Source of the DNA: Owenweeksia hongkongensis DSM 17368
GTDB lineage: Bacteria; Bacteroidota; Bacteroidia; Flavobacteriales; Schleiferiaceae
Direction of reading: 5' to 3'
Assembly (NCBI RefSeq): GCF_000236705.1
Contig: NC_016599.1
Location: 2,790,001 to 2,854,000, forward strand
DNA: 64,000 nucleotides
The position numbers and the translations under genes are program-made. The stretch's first letter is position 1; the number at the start of each line of letters is the position of its first letter. Below, one piece after another: positions 40,410 to 49,186 of this stretch. Below the pieces are notes generated by a model, which was not told where the DNA came from, ran no database searches, and saw only the letters and a program-made list of their open reading frames with translations.

Positions 40410-40446
40410 TAGCTGAACGCGAAAGGATTCGCGCACTAGCGGGGGG
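40410..40446 (-). repeat. REP-like hairpin repeat, copy B
   Basis: It is the inverse of copies A and C: TAGCTGAACGCGAAAGG, then ATTCGCGCACTAGCGG and further G. The core CGCGAAAGGATTCGCG pairs as a 6-bp stem with a 4-base loop. It lies just upstream of the transposase start and just downstream of the 91-residue gene. Confidence 0.85.
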
Positions 40447-40489
40447 CAATTAAACTTTATTGTAGACTAATACTACCTAAGGAAGATTA

Positions 40490-40765
40490 TCAGCCTAGAA
40501 ATAATGAAGCAAATAGATAAAATACCATTGAGGATACAATCGTTGCAATCGTATACTTACGACCTCTGCTGAACAATTTCTCGTCCATTTCAACATCTGA
40601 TGGCCAAATGAAAATGTACGGAAATGTAGCAATAACAATCCTTAGGAAAAAGTTTGTTTCCTTGGATTTAAGTAAAACTCGAAGTTGAAACAATAGTCTT
40701 AACATTCCAGAATACATTACAACTACAAGACTTACCAATACCACTCCTAAATAGAAATCCTCCAT
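40490..40765 (-). CDS. Small membrane protein between two REP copies
   Basis: This 91-residue protein has hydrophobic segments near 6-30, 42-56 and 71-90 (IATIVSSMVFYLFASLFLG). I do not recognise a family. REP copies B and C in inverted orientation lie 43 bases beyond its stop and 21 bases before its start, so it may have travelled with them. Its function is unknown. Confidence 0.6.
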   Translation of the reverse strand: MEDFYLGVVLVSLVVVMYSGMLRLLFQLRVLLKSKETNFFLRIVIATFPYIFIWPSDVEMDEKLFSRGRKYTIATIVSSMVFYLFASLFLG

Positions 40766-40786
40766 TGATTATTTAAATTCCAAAGA

Positions 40787-40821
40787 CCTCGCTAGTGCGC
40801 GAATCCTTTCGCGTTCAGCTA
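40787..40821 (+). repeat. REP-like hairpin repeat, copy C
   Basis: It has the same orientation as copy A: CCTCGCTAGTGCGCGAA, then TCCTTTCGCGTTCAGCTA. It differs from the reverse complement of copy B only at its outer end. It lies 15 bases downstream of the dut stop codon. Confidence 0.85.
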
Positions 40822-40836
40822 AATTATAATTAAAGC

Positions 40837-41280
40837 CTACTTCCCCGTACTTCCAAAACCACCAGCTCCGCGATCCGATTCCGTCAATTCTTCTACTTGA
40901 ATAAAATTGGCGCGGGCATGTGCGGCAATTACCATTTGGGCAATGCGTTCGCCTTTTTTTATAGTGTAAGTTTCGTTGCTTAGATTTACCACAATCACAC
41001 CGATTTCGCCACGATAATCGCTGTCAATAGTTCCGGGACTATTGAGTACACCGATGCCGTGTTTTAGGGCCATTCCGCTGCGAGGGCGAATCTGTGCTTC
41101 GTAGCCCATAGGTAGCTCTATGAAGATGCCTGTTTTGGCCAATTTGCGCTCTAGCGGTTGTAGGGTAATATCTTCTTCACCACAGTATGAAAGGTCCATT
41201 CCTGCAGACTCTACGGTTTTGTATTCGGGCAAAGGCAGCCCTGACTTGTTGATGATTTTAACTTTCACGTTATCAGCCAT
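40837..41280 (-). CDS. dut: dUTP diphosphatase
   Basis: This 147-residue enzyme converts dUTP to dUMP and pyrophosphate, keeping uracil out of DNA. All five trimeric-dUTPase motifs are visible: [48 protein letters not shown] and the C-terminal [11 protein letters not shown] that closes over the substrate. Its start overlaps the end of the flippase gene by eight bases, so the two are translationally coupled. Downstream on the minus strand comes the REP block. Confidence 0.97.
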   Translation of the reverse strand: MADNVKVKIINKSGLPLPEYKTVESAGMDLSYCGEEDITLQPLERKLAKTGIFIELPMGYEAQIRPRSGMALKHGIGVLNSPGTIDSDYRGEIGVIVVNLSNETYTIKKGERIAQMVIAAHARANFIQVEELTESDRGAGGFGSTGK

Positions 41281-42745
41281 TTTTCAATAATTTTTTGAGT
41301 TCTGATTTTTCTAATAATGCTATAAATCCGGCCAAAACCAATATGATGGCGGTGTTTACAAAATACATTTCGCGGGTTTGGGTAAATACCACGTATCCCA
41401 AAATTAAGCTTACCGCCAAATAAATAAGAATACGCCCGGTTTCGTAAGGTGTTTTAAAGTGCTTTTGGTTGAGGTAAAAGGAGAAAAGCGTCATGGCTCC
41501 ATAAGAAACCAGTGTAGCGATGGCAGCTCCCATGATGCCCATTTTTGGGATAAGGAGTAGGTTTAGCACCACGGTAAAAAACAAGCCGAAAAAGGTAATG
41601 TAAGCGCCATAACGGGTTTTGTCTTCCAGTTTATACCAAAAGTTGAGGTTGAAATTGATGCCTACCAAAAGATTGGCGAAGAGTAAAACAGGTACTACCG
41701 GCAGGCCAATCCAATATTTGTCGTCAATAAAAATCTTGACGATATCAATAAAACCAAGTAGCCCAACAAAAATGAGCACCTGAAAAATGGTGAAGAACTT
41801 AAGAATTTGAGCATAGGTTTTTCTTGGGCTTTCGCCTTTGTATTGCGAAAAGATGAAGGGCTCCACCGCAAATCGGAAGGCCTGAATAAACATCATCATA
41901 AAGGTGGCAATCTTGTAATTGGCGGAGTACACACCAATTTCGTCAAAAGCAATGCTCTTGGGAAGTAGGTATTTTAAAAACTGTTTGTCTACCATTTCGT
42001 TGGCAATACCCGCCAAGCCCGCAATTACTAATGGTGCAGCATAGGCGAGGTAGCGTTTTTCCAATTTCCAATTGAAGATGAATTTGACCTGCGTCCACTG
42101 TGGAGCAAGTAGTAGAATTACCAAACCGCTGGCAATAAGATTGGAGATAAAAATGTAAGCAACACCAAGTTCTGGGTGGTAAACTAAATCTGTAAGCGGG
42201 GTGGCAAAATTGTTTTCTACCATAATTGGGCACAGCCAATAGAAGAAGTAGTTGAGCAAAACAAAAAGTATGATTTGCATCATCTTGAGTGAAACGAATC
42301 GGAAGGCTTTGTTTTCGGCTCTAAGCTTGGCAAAGGGAACGGCAGTGAGAGCATCCAGAACTACAATTATCGCGAGGTAAACAACATACTCTGGATGATT
42401 CTCGTACCGCAAGAGCGGGGCAATTACCGGAAGGAAAACCACCGCCATTATCAAGAAGAAACTTGCAAAGGTGATTACCGGGAATAGCGCATGGCTAAAA
42501 ATGGTTCCGGGATTTAAGTGCTTATCCCGGTTTTGGTAAAAGCGAAAAAAAGTGGTTTCCATACCAAAAGTAAGCACCACCATAAGGAAGGCGATAAGCG
42601 AATACACATCGCTATTTATACCATAATCTTCTTTGGTAAGTACTGTGGTGTGTAGTGGCGTAAGGAAAAAATTGAGGAAGCGTGCCAGTATGCTGCTCAG
42701 TCCGTAAATGGCCGTTTGGCCCGCCAGTTTTTTTAGTGCCGACAA
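41273..42745 (-). CDS. Oligosaccharide flippase, polysaccharide biosynthesis family
   Basis: This 490-residue inner-membrane protein starts at a TTG. About fourteen membrane segments and the opening [27 protein letters not shown] identify the MOP (Wzx-like) flippase superfamily. It would move lipid-linked sugars across the inner membrane for surface polysaccharide. It heads the envelope cluster; a 128-base spacer separates it from the divergent M28 peptidase gene. Confidence 0.92.
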   Translation of the reverse strand: MSALKKLAGQTAIYGLSSILARFLNFFLTPLHTTVLTKEDYGINSDVYSLIAFLMVVLTFGMETTFFRFYQNRDKHLNPGTIFSHALFPVITFASFFLIMAVVFLPVIAPLLRYENHPEYVVYLAIIVVLDALTAVPFAKLRAENKAFRFVSLKMMQIILFVLLNYFFYWLCPIMVENNFATPLTDLVYHPELGVAYIFISNLIASGLVILLLAPQWTQVKFIFNWKLEKRYLAYAAPLVIAGLAGIANEMVDKQFLKYLLPKSIAFDEIGVYSANYKIATFMMMFIQAFRFAVEPFIFSQYKGESPRKTYAQILKFFTIFQVLIFVGLLGFIDIVKIFIDDKYWIGLPVVPVLLFANLLVGINFNLNFWYKLEDKTRYGAYITFFGLFFTVVLNLLLIPKMGIMGAAIATLVSYGAMTLFSFYLNQKHFKTPYETGRILIYLAVSLILGYVVFTQTREMYFVNTAIILVLAGFIALLEKSELKKLLKNG

Positions 42746-42844
42746 TTAGTTTGGATTTTTGGTAAAAATAGAAAGCTAAGGTGCCACATTGCAAGCTGTT
42801 GGCGATAGTTCTTAACTAAATAATTAAAAGCAATATCAGCTTAC

Positions 42845-42852
42845 TATATTTG
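42845..42852 (+). promoter_or_regulatory. Candidate -7 box of the M28 peptidase gene
   Basis: TATATTTG matches TAnnTTTG, 21 bases before the ATG at 42874. No clear -33 TTTG is found at the usual distance. The stretch before it is AT-rich. Confidence 0.4.
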
Positions 42853-42873
42853 ACGCCCTAAAAAGAATGAAGA

Positions 42874-44559
42874 ATGAAGAGTAAGATTGCTAGTATAGTT
42901 TTGGTTTTTGGATGGGCAAGCACGGCTTGGGCGCAAGCACCATGCGGTGAGATTGATGGCGAAAGAGTGTCTCGACTTCAAGAAGACATTTATTTTTTAG
43001 CGTCTGATCAACTGGAGGGGCGTGAGCCTGGTACTGCTGGTGCTGAAGCGGCTATAGAATATATTGAAGTAGAATTTAGAAAAGCAGGGCTTAATCCTTA
43101 TTTCACTGATGGTGGCTATCGCCAAAAGTTTCCGATAGCAATGAGGGTGACTTTTGACAAGGACAATCGACTGGTATTGAATGAGGATACTTTAAAAGTT
43201 GGTAAAGATTATTACCCCACATCATATTCTGCAAATGGCTTGGCTAGTGGTGAGCTGCTTTATGTAAAGTATGGAATCACCGCTCCCGAAATGAAGTATG
43301 ACGATTACAAAAGGATAAAACCAAAGCACGCTGAAGGTAGCATATTTGTGATGGATGTTTCATCGCCTGATGGTATCCACCCACATTCTGAATATTTGAA
43401 ATATCATGATTTGGGCGAGCGTATTTCTGCCGCTAAGGCAAAAGGTGCAGTGGGTGTAGTTTTGGTAAACCTAGAAGGCTCAGCAAATGATATTGATCCA
43501 AATTTTAGAAAAATACACAGCAGCGGAATTCCTGTAGTTTTTGTGACTAATAATGAGCTGGCTAAAAATTTTACCAAGAAGGGAGAAGCGAAATTTGTAA
43601 CTCGTCTGCAGGAAAACTATGTGGACGGATTTAATATTGCAGGTTTTAAGGATAATAAAGCTGAGCGTACTGTGGTGATAGGTGCACACTACGATCACCT
43701 TGGACTTGGTGGAAACGGTTCGTTATCTACAGAAAAAGCTATACATAATGGAGCAGATGACAATGCTAGTGGAACGGCTGCTCTGATGGAAATTGCACGG
43801 TTTATAAAAACTGCTGAGGAAGATTATAAGAAATTCAACTACTTGTTTGTCGCTTTTTCGGGTGAAGAATTGGGGCTATTAGGCTCAAAGTTTTTTACCG
43901 GTAAAATGGAAGATTTGCGCATCGGTAAAATTGCTTTTATGCTAAATATGGACATGGTGGGAAGGCTTGAAGAAGGAGCCTTGGCGGTGAATGGTGTTGG
44001 CACTTCGCCAATATGGAATGAGGTGCTTGAAGAAAGCAGGTGTGATGAGATTGTGATTAAATCTTCTAAAAGTGGTGTTGGGCCATCTGATCATACTAGC
44101 TTCTATTATTTAGATATTCCTGTATTGCATTTTTTTACGGGTACACATAGCGATTATCATAAACCAAGTGATGATGCTGATAAAATAAATTATGAAGGTG
44201 AGGCCGTGGTAATAAGTTACATCTTGAATGTGATACAAAATGCTTCACACTATGATGGAATGCCATTTACCAAAACGGTAGAACAATCCAAAATGGCACC
44301 TAAGTTTAGCGTAACTTTAGGGGTGATGCCTGACTACATGTACGAAGGTGAGGGTATGCGTATTGATGGTGTGAGCCTGGATAAACCAGCCGCAAATGCC
44401 GGACTCCAAAAAGGCGATATTGTAACGCATCTTGGTGACGTAAAGGTTGTAGATATGATGAGCTACATGAAGGCTTTAGGACAATTCAAGAAAGGAGATA
44501 CTGCAAAAATTGAGTATATCCGTGGTGGAAAGTCTCAAAAAGCGGAAGTGAAATTTTAG
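42874..44559 (+). CDS. Secreted M28-family aminopeptidase with PA and PDZ domains
   Basis: This 561-residue protein has a signal peptide ending at TAWAQ. It has an M28 N-terminal region with LASDQLEGREPGTAG, a PA insert (about 110-240) and a zinc catalytic domain. Di-zinc ligand motifs are GAHYDHLG, HNGADDNASGTAALMEIAR, FSGEELGLLGS, NMDMVGRL and HFFTGTHSDYH. The C-terminal 90 residues form a PDZ domain (GMRIDGVSLDKPAANAGLQKGDIV). Such enzymes remove N-terminal amino acids from peptides outside the inner membrane. The PDZ domain may bind the peptide C-terminus. It stands alone, 50 bases before gpsA. Confidence 0.94.
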   Translation: MKSKIASIVLVFGWASTAWAQAPCGEIDGERVSRLQEDIYFLASDQLEGREPGTAGAEAAIEYIEVEFRKAGLNPYFTDGGYRQKFPIAMRVTFDKDNRLVLNEDTLKVGKDYYPTSYSANGLASGELLYVKYGITAPEMKYDDYKRIKPKHAEGSIFVMDVSSPDGIHPHSEYLKYHDLGERISAAKAKGAVGVVLVNLEGSANDIDPNFRKIHSSGIPVVFVTNNELAKNFTKKGEAKFVTRLQENYVDGFNIAGFKDNKAERTVVIGAHYDHLGLGGNGSLSTEKAIHNGADDNASGTAALMEIARFIKTAEEDYKKFNYLFVAFSGEELGLLGSKFFTGKMEDLRIGKIAFMLNMDMVGRLEEGALAVNGVGTSPIWNEVLEESRCDEIVIKSSKSGVGPSDHTSFYYLDIPVLHFFTGTHSDYHKPSDDADKINYEGEAVVISYILNVIQNASHYDGMPFTKTVEQSKMAPKFSVTLGVMPDYMYEGEGMRIDGVSLDKPAANAGLQKGDIVTHLGDVKVVDMMSYMKALGQFKKGDTAKIEYIRGGKSQKAEVKF

Positions 44560-44609
44560 TAAAAAGTCAAGTCAAGTAGGCTTTATTTTAAAATTAGAAA
44601 GATACACGT

Positions 44610-45593
44610 ATGAAAATAGCGGTGATAGGTGGAGGAAGCTGGGCAACGGCAATTGTAAAAATCCTTACGGAGAATAACGATTATGTGGGCTGGTGGATGC
44701 GAAATGAGGAGGCAGTTGATCATATTAAAAAGTTTCATCATAACCCTCATTATCTGAGTTCTGTAGAGTTGATGACCGAAAAGATTGATGTCTCTACCAA
44801 CTTAGATCATGTAATAAGTGAAGCTGATTACGTGATTTTTGCGGTTCCATCAGCGTTTCTAAAGAATGCTTTGGAAAGCCTAACCATTGATCTTTCTACC
44901 AAAACTGTTTTTAGTGCAATTAAAGGTATTGTGCCTGATGAGAATGTGATCGTAGGTGAGTTCTTCCATCAAAAGTACAATGTGCCAATGGAGAATATAG
45001 GGGTAATCACAGGCCCTTGTCATGCGGAGGAAGTTGCACTTGAGAGACTCTCATACCTGACCATAGCGGGATTGGATGATGAAAAAGTGGATACATTGGC
45101 CCGCCACATGGAAAGTGATTTCATCAAAACCAAAAAGACAGATGACATCATTGGAACTGAATACGCAGCAGTGCTAAAGAACATATATGCCTTGGCAGCG
45201 GGCATTTGCCATGGACTTGGTTATGGAGATAACTTTCAGGCGGTATTGGTAAGTAACGCCATTCGTGAAATGAAAAAGTTTATAAAAGCTGTTTACCCAC
45301 TAAAGCGCGATATCAATGAGTCTGCTTACTTAGGGGATCTATTGGTAACGGCTTATTCTCAATTCAGTCGTAACCGTATGTTTGGAAACATGATTGGTAA
45401 AGGTTACACTATTCGTTCAGCTAAATTGGAACTCAATATGGTTGCCGAGGGTTATTATGCTGCAGCGCTAATTCATGAAGTAGCTAAAGCTAAAGGTGTT
45501 AAAATGCCTATTGCGCATGCTGTTTATAAGATTCTTTATAAAGATAAAAATCCCAAAAAAACAATGAGTAAGTTGACGGATAAACTCAATTGA
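44610..45593 (+). CDS. gpsA: Glycerol-3-phosphate dehydrogenase [NAD(P)+]
   Basis: This 327-residue cytoplasmic enzyme interconverts dihydroxyacetone phosphate and sn-glycerol-3-phosphate, the backbone of membrane phospholipids. The nucleotide-binding motif is AVIGGGSWATAIVKIL (GxGxxA). Catalytic-region motifs are GPCHAEEVA, GTEYAAVLKNIYALAAGI (active-site Lys) and NRMFGNMIGKG. The length fits the family. It is followed by a hairpin terminator. Confidence 0.95.
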   Translation: MKIAVIGGGSWATAIVKILTENNDYVGWWMRNEEAVDHIKKFHHNPHYLSSVELMTEKIDVSTNLDHVISEADYVIFAVPSAFLKNALESLTIDLSTKTVFSAIKGIVPDENVIVGEFFHQKYNVPMENIGVITGPCHAEEVALERLSYLTIAGLDDEKVDTLARHMESDFIKTKKTDDIIGTEYAAVLKNIYALAAGICHGLGYGDNFQAVLVSNAIREMKKFIKAVYPLKRDINESAYLGDLLVTAYSQFSRNRMFGNMIGKGYTIRSAKLELNMVAEGYYAAALIHEVAKAKGVKMPIAHAVYKILYKDKNPKKTMSKLTDKLN

Positions 45594-45643
45594 TTGGATA
45601 TCATTCAATCATTGTGACTATTTTTAGCGGTATTTGGTCAATT

Positions 45644-45685
45644 GCTCATTGATGATGGTGATAACCGTTGATGAGCTTTATTTTT
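45644..45685 (+). terminator. Terminator after gpsA
   Basis: GCTCATTGAT pairs with GTTGATGAGC over 10 bp with three G-T pairs and a 13-base loop (45644-45676), followed by TTTATTTTT. It lies 51 bases after the gpsA stop. Confidence 0.6.
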
Positions 45686-45711
45686 GAGTAAACACCTCAA
45701 TCAACTTCTGC

Positions 45712-47721
45712 TTGAACCGCTTAATTGTCATATTATTTTTCATTCTGTGGGGGAATGTAGGGTCGGCTAAGGCAGACACCTTAATGGTGTCTCAAATTCG
45801 CGAATATATTTACGTGGATTCTTTTGCTACCTATTCTTCTATGCCGTTGCCCGATAGCTTACATGGGCAGTTGCCAATAATTCCGAACGATAATTTATAT
45901 CACACCCTAGCCGTAAATCTATACAATGATATGGATGACACGGTGGATCTGTTTGTAGGTGTAAGGGGGAACGAATACTGGCAGTTTAATCAAATATCAG
46001 CAACTGGCGAAAGGTATACCACACAAGCCGGAGCCTTTGTGCCGTATAGAACTATCTCGTTTCCAAATAATAGGTATGTCGTAAAAACAAGTCTTGCTCC
46101 CCGTGAGCACTATTCGTGGACTCTTAATACCTGGAATATTTCCAGTCGAGATGCCAGTACAAAAGCTGTATACATTGCCACGGCCAGAAATATGTATTGG
46201 CATGAATTGGTAAAGGATGAGTACCACAAAGTTCCAATGGCGGTTTCGGTATTTTTTCAAGGTGCCATTTGGATAATGATGTTTTATATGTTCTTCCTGT
46301 ATTTTCAGAATAATAGGGATAGAGCATACCTGTATTACGGGCTGTATATGATGTTTGCCATGTATTACCTATTGCAGAAAGTTGCTGGAGATGGGCCGTT
46401 CTATTTTGTTTTTGGTGAAAACCCAATGATTAGGTACGTACTCAACGAGCCTGTGCAATGGATGATTTACTTTTTCTACAACCTGTTTGTCATTAGCTTT
46501 TTAGAAATACAACGTCATTCTTATCGCTTGTATAAATTTCTAATCGGTTTAAATGTGGCTTATGTGCTTTACCTGGTTGGGGAAAGCACCTATTTTATAC
46601 TAACATTTGACAAGGAAGTACAATCTATGCTATTTATTGTATCACGGGTGATAGCACTGGTGATTTCATTTATTACGATTATCTACATATTCATCGTAGT
46701 AAAGGGACCTTTGGTAAAGTACATTATTTCGGGGTCCATTGTGTTTGTTCTTTCCGCGATGCTTTCGATGTTTTACAGCTTACAAGTGAGTTGGTTGCCA
46801 GAAACAGGACTTCATCCTATCAGCTTTATGCAGCTGGGAATTTTAGCCGAAATACTTCTGTTTTCACTAGGGCTTGGCAGGCGTATAAATCTTATGTCCA
46901 CTGAAAAAGAGGAAGTGCAGCAGGCTTATATTGACCAGTTGGTGAGAAACGAAGAAATCATTCAGGAGTCAAACCGAGACCTTTCAGAAGAGGTATTCAA
47001 GCGTACCAATGAGATTATTTATAAATCTAAAGAACTAGAAAAAGAGCGGGAGCAAAAGCTAAAGACGGAGTACGAAAAGCAACTTATGGAAAGCGAAATG
47101 AGTACGCTTAGGCTGCAGATGAATCCACATTTTATTTTCAATTCCTTGAACTCTATCCGCTATTATATTTTGAAGGAAGACAGTGAAAAAGCATCTGATT
47201 ATATCACCGCATTTTCAAAGCTACTGCGGATGATATTGCAGCACTCACGCGAAAAGACCATTAAACTAGAGGATGAATTGGATGCACTACGATTGTACAT
47301 TGAGTTTGAGCGAACGCGATTTGAAAACAAGTTTGACTACAGTATAAATGTGGCCGAAGATGTTGATGTGTCCAATATTCCAATACAACCTTTGCTCATT
47401 CAGCCTTTTGTAGAAAACTCGATTTGGCATGGGTTGTTACACAAAGATGGAACCGGACATTTGAACGTGGAGGTGTTTATGGAGGGAGCGTTTTTAACGG
47501 TAATTGTAGAGGATGACGGAATAGGAAGAAGAAAATCAAGGGAGTATAATTCTGCAAAAAGTAGTACTTACAAATCCATGGGAATGCAAATAACCAAGGA
47601 CAGGCTGCGCATGATGGCTAAGGTGCAAAATGCAGATGCTGGTTATGAAATAGTGGACATGGTAGATGCGGAAGGCTCTGCTGCAGGAACCAAAGTAATT
47701 TTAAAAATCAAAGTATTATGA
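45712..47721 (+). CDS. 7TM-type LytS-family sensor histidine kinase
   Basis: This 669-residue protein starts at a TTG, supported by the signal sequence NRLIVILFFILWGNVGSAKA. The N-terminal periplasmic part (about 20-170) and seven membrane segments (about 175-390) have the layout of the 7TMR-DISM receptors. A coiled coil follows (about 398-465), then the kinase motif QMNPHFIFNSLNSIRYY with acceptor His473, an N-box VENSIWHG and DDGIGRRKS in the ATPase domain. 7TMR-DISM extracellular domains resemble carbohydrate-binding folds, so a sugar signal is possible. Its stop overlaps the start of the regulator at 47718 by four bases. Confidence 0.93.
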   Translation: MNRLIVILFFILWGNVGSAKADTLMVSQIREYIYVDSFATYSSMPLPDSLHGQLPIIPNDNLYHTLAVNLYNDMDDTVDLFVGVRGNEYWQFNQISATGERYTTQAGAFVPYRTISFPNNRYVVKTSLAPREHYSWTLNTWNISSRDASTKAVYIATARNMYWHELVKDEYHKVPMAVSVFFQGAIWIMMFYMFFLYFQNNRDRAYLYYGLYMMFAMYYLLQKVAGDGPFYFVFGENPMIRYVLNEPVQWMIYFFYNLFVISFLEIQRHSYRLYKFLIGLNVAYVLYLVGESTYFILTFDKEVQSMLFIVSRVIALVISFITIIYIFIVVKGPLVKYIISGSIVFVLSAMLSMFYSLQVSWLPETGLHPISFMQLGILAEILLFSLGLGRRINLMSTEKEEVQQAYIDQLVRNEEIIQESNRDLSEEVFKRTNEIIYKSKELEKEREQKLKTEYEKQLMESEMSTLRLQMNPHFIFNSLNSIRYYILKEDSEKASDYITAFSKLLRMILQHSREKTIKLEDELDALRLYIEFERTRFENKFDYSINVAEDVDVSNIPIQPLLIQPFVENSIWHGLLHKDGTGHLNVEVFMEGAFLTVIVEDDGIGRRKSREYNSAKSSTYKSMGMQITKDRLRMMAKVQNADAGYEIVDMVDAEGSAAGTKVILKIKVL

Positions 47722-48461
47722 CACGAGCTATTATTATTGATGATGAAAAGCACTGCTCGGAATCCCTTGCCCTGCTTATAGAAAAGTATGTTCCCGAAAT
47801 GACGATTGAAGCTGAGCTCAATGATCCCATTGAGGCGGTGGATGTGATAGTCTCCAAAAAGCCGGATTTGGTGTTTTTGGATATTGAGATGCCAAAACTC
47901 AACGGTTTTGACCTACTCAAAAGTCTACCGGTAATTGATTTTGAGATCATTTTTACCACAGCTTATGATGATTTTGCCATACAGGCATTTAAGGTGAGCG
48001 CTATTGATTATTTATTAAAACCAATAGAAAGAGACGAACTAACCAAGGCGGTGGAGAAATTTAAAAAGCACAGGGCTGATCGTGACTTTGAAGATCGCTT
48101 TATGGTTTTTTTAAGTAAATATGGACGTGCAGAAAAAGGAAATTTAGGGAAAGTAGCACTCCCTACACAGGAAGGTTTTGAGTTTATCGATCAGGATATT
48201 ATTGTGCGATGCGAATCGGATAGTAATTATACCACGGTGGTGCTTGAGGGGCAAAAGGATATAGTAGTATCCAGAACCTTGAAAGATGTGGAAAGCATGC
48301 TGGATTCCACATCATTTGTGCGTGTTCATCATTCACACCTTATTAATTTAAGACATATAAGAAAGTACCACAAAGGAAGCGGTGGGGTAATAGTGATGGA
48401 TAATGGTGATAATGTAAGCGTAAGCCGAAGTAAAAAAAGCGAATTTTTGGATCGAATATGA
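47718..48461 (+). CDS. LytTR-family response regulator
   Basis: This 247-residue regulator has phospho-acceptor Asp55 (LVFLDIEMPK), the receiver Lys in YLLKPIERDEL, and a LytTR domain in the last 100 residues (FEFIDQDIIVRCES, FVRVHHSHLINLRHI). It is translationally coupled to the kinase before it. Target genes are unknown; the next gene on the strand is a deiodinase-like flavoprotein 56 bases on. Confidence 0.94.
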   Translation: MTRAIIIDDEKHCSESLALLIEKYVPEMTIEAELNDPIEAVDVIVSKKPDLVFLDIEMPKLNGFDLLKSLPVIDFEIIFTTAYDDFAIQAFKVSAIDYLLKPIERDELTKAVEKFKKHRADRDFEDRFMVFLSKYGRAEKGNLGKVALPTQEGFEFIDQDIIVRCESDSNYTTVVLEGQKDIVVSRTLKDVESMLDSTSFVRVHHSHLINLRHIRKYHKGSGGVIVMDNGDNVSVSRSKKSEFLDRI

Positions 48462-48517
48462 TGATGATAATTAAGAGGGAATCTTATATTGGTCATTATA
48501 AATAGTTGTGACTCCAA

Positions 48518-49186
48518 ATGAATGATGACCCAATTAAAACAGTTCCTTACAAAAGGCCTGTTCTTTCTTCTGATCAGATACTAGAAAAGAGTGCAGAATA
48601 TTATGATTTTTTAAACTTGCGAAGGTCGGTTCGTGAGTTTGAGGAGAAGGATGTACCGAAAGAGGTAATTGAAAACCTCATAAAAACGGCAAGTACCGCA
48701 CCTAGTGGAGCGCACAAGCAGCCATGGACTTTTGTGGCCGTAAATAGCAAAGAGCTCAAAAAGAAAATTAGAGCTGCAGCTGAAGCGGAAGAAATGGATT
48801 TTTATAATAACCGTGCTACTGAAGAGTGGCTCAAGGATTTAGCTCCATTAGGTACGAATTGGTCCAAGCCTTTTTTAGAAAATGCTCCCTGGTTGATTGT
48901 AGTTTTTAAAAAGGTGTATGATGAATTGCCAGAAGGAAGAGCTAAGAACTATTATGTTCAGGAATCTGTGGGAATCGCGAGTGGGTTTTTAATATCGGCA
49001 ATTCACAATGCTGGTTTGGTAACGCTTACACATACTCCAAGCCCGATGAATTTTTTATCAGATATACTAGAGCGCCCCGCTAATGAAAAGCCGTTTTTAC
49101 TGTTGCCGGTGGGTTACCCGTCTTCACATGCGCAAGTTCCAGATTTGGAAAGAAAGCCCTTGGATGAAGTGAGTGTGTTTCTTTAA
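48518..49186 (+). CDS. Iodotyrosine deiodinase-like nitroreductase-fold flavoprotein
   Basis: This 222-residue FMN protein of the nitroreductase superfamily has wording much closer to iodotyrosine deiodinase (IYD) than to nitroreductases. FMN contacts are RRSVR (35-39) and APSGAHKQPW (61-70). The three residues that hold the substrate amino acid in human IYD (Glu157, Tyr161, Lys182) align to Glu92, Tyr96 and Lys117 with identical spacing. The closing phrase LPVGYPSSHAQVPDLERKPLDE is also an IYD hallmark. IYD removes iodide or bromide from halogenated tyrosines; bacterial homologues are known. No membrane anchor is present. Its stop shares four bases with the stop of the convergent Crp/Fnr gene. 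Confidence 0.88.
   Translation: MNDDPIKTVPYKRPVLSSDQILEKSAEYYDFLNLRRSVREFEEKDVPKEVIENLIKTASTAPSGAHKQPWTFVAVNSKELKKKIRAAAEAEEMDFYNNRATEEWLKDLAPLGTNWSKPFLENAPWLIVVFKKVYDELPEGRAKNYYVQESVGIASGFLISAIHNAGLVTLTHTPSPMNFLSDILERPANEKPFLLLPVGYPSSHAQVPDLERKPLDEVSVFL

Noticed and set aside
39769-40821. An ordinary IS200/IS605 insertion sequence
   Set aside because: The protein is of the REP-associated type and the ends are copies of a short hairpin repeat in inverted orientation, with a third copy further on; IS200/IS605 ends are not inverted copies of each other and there is no tnpB.
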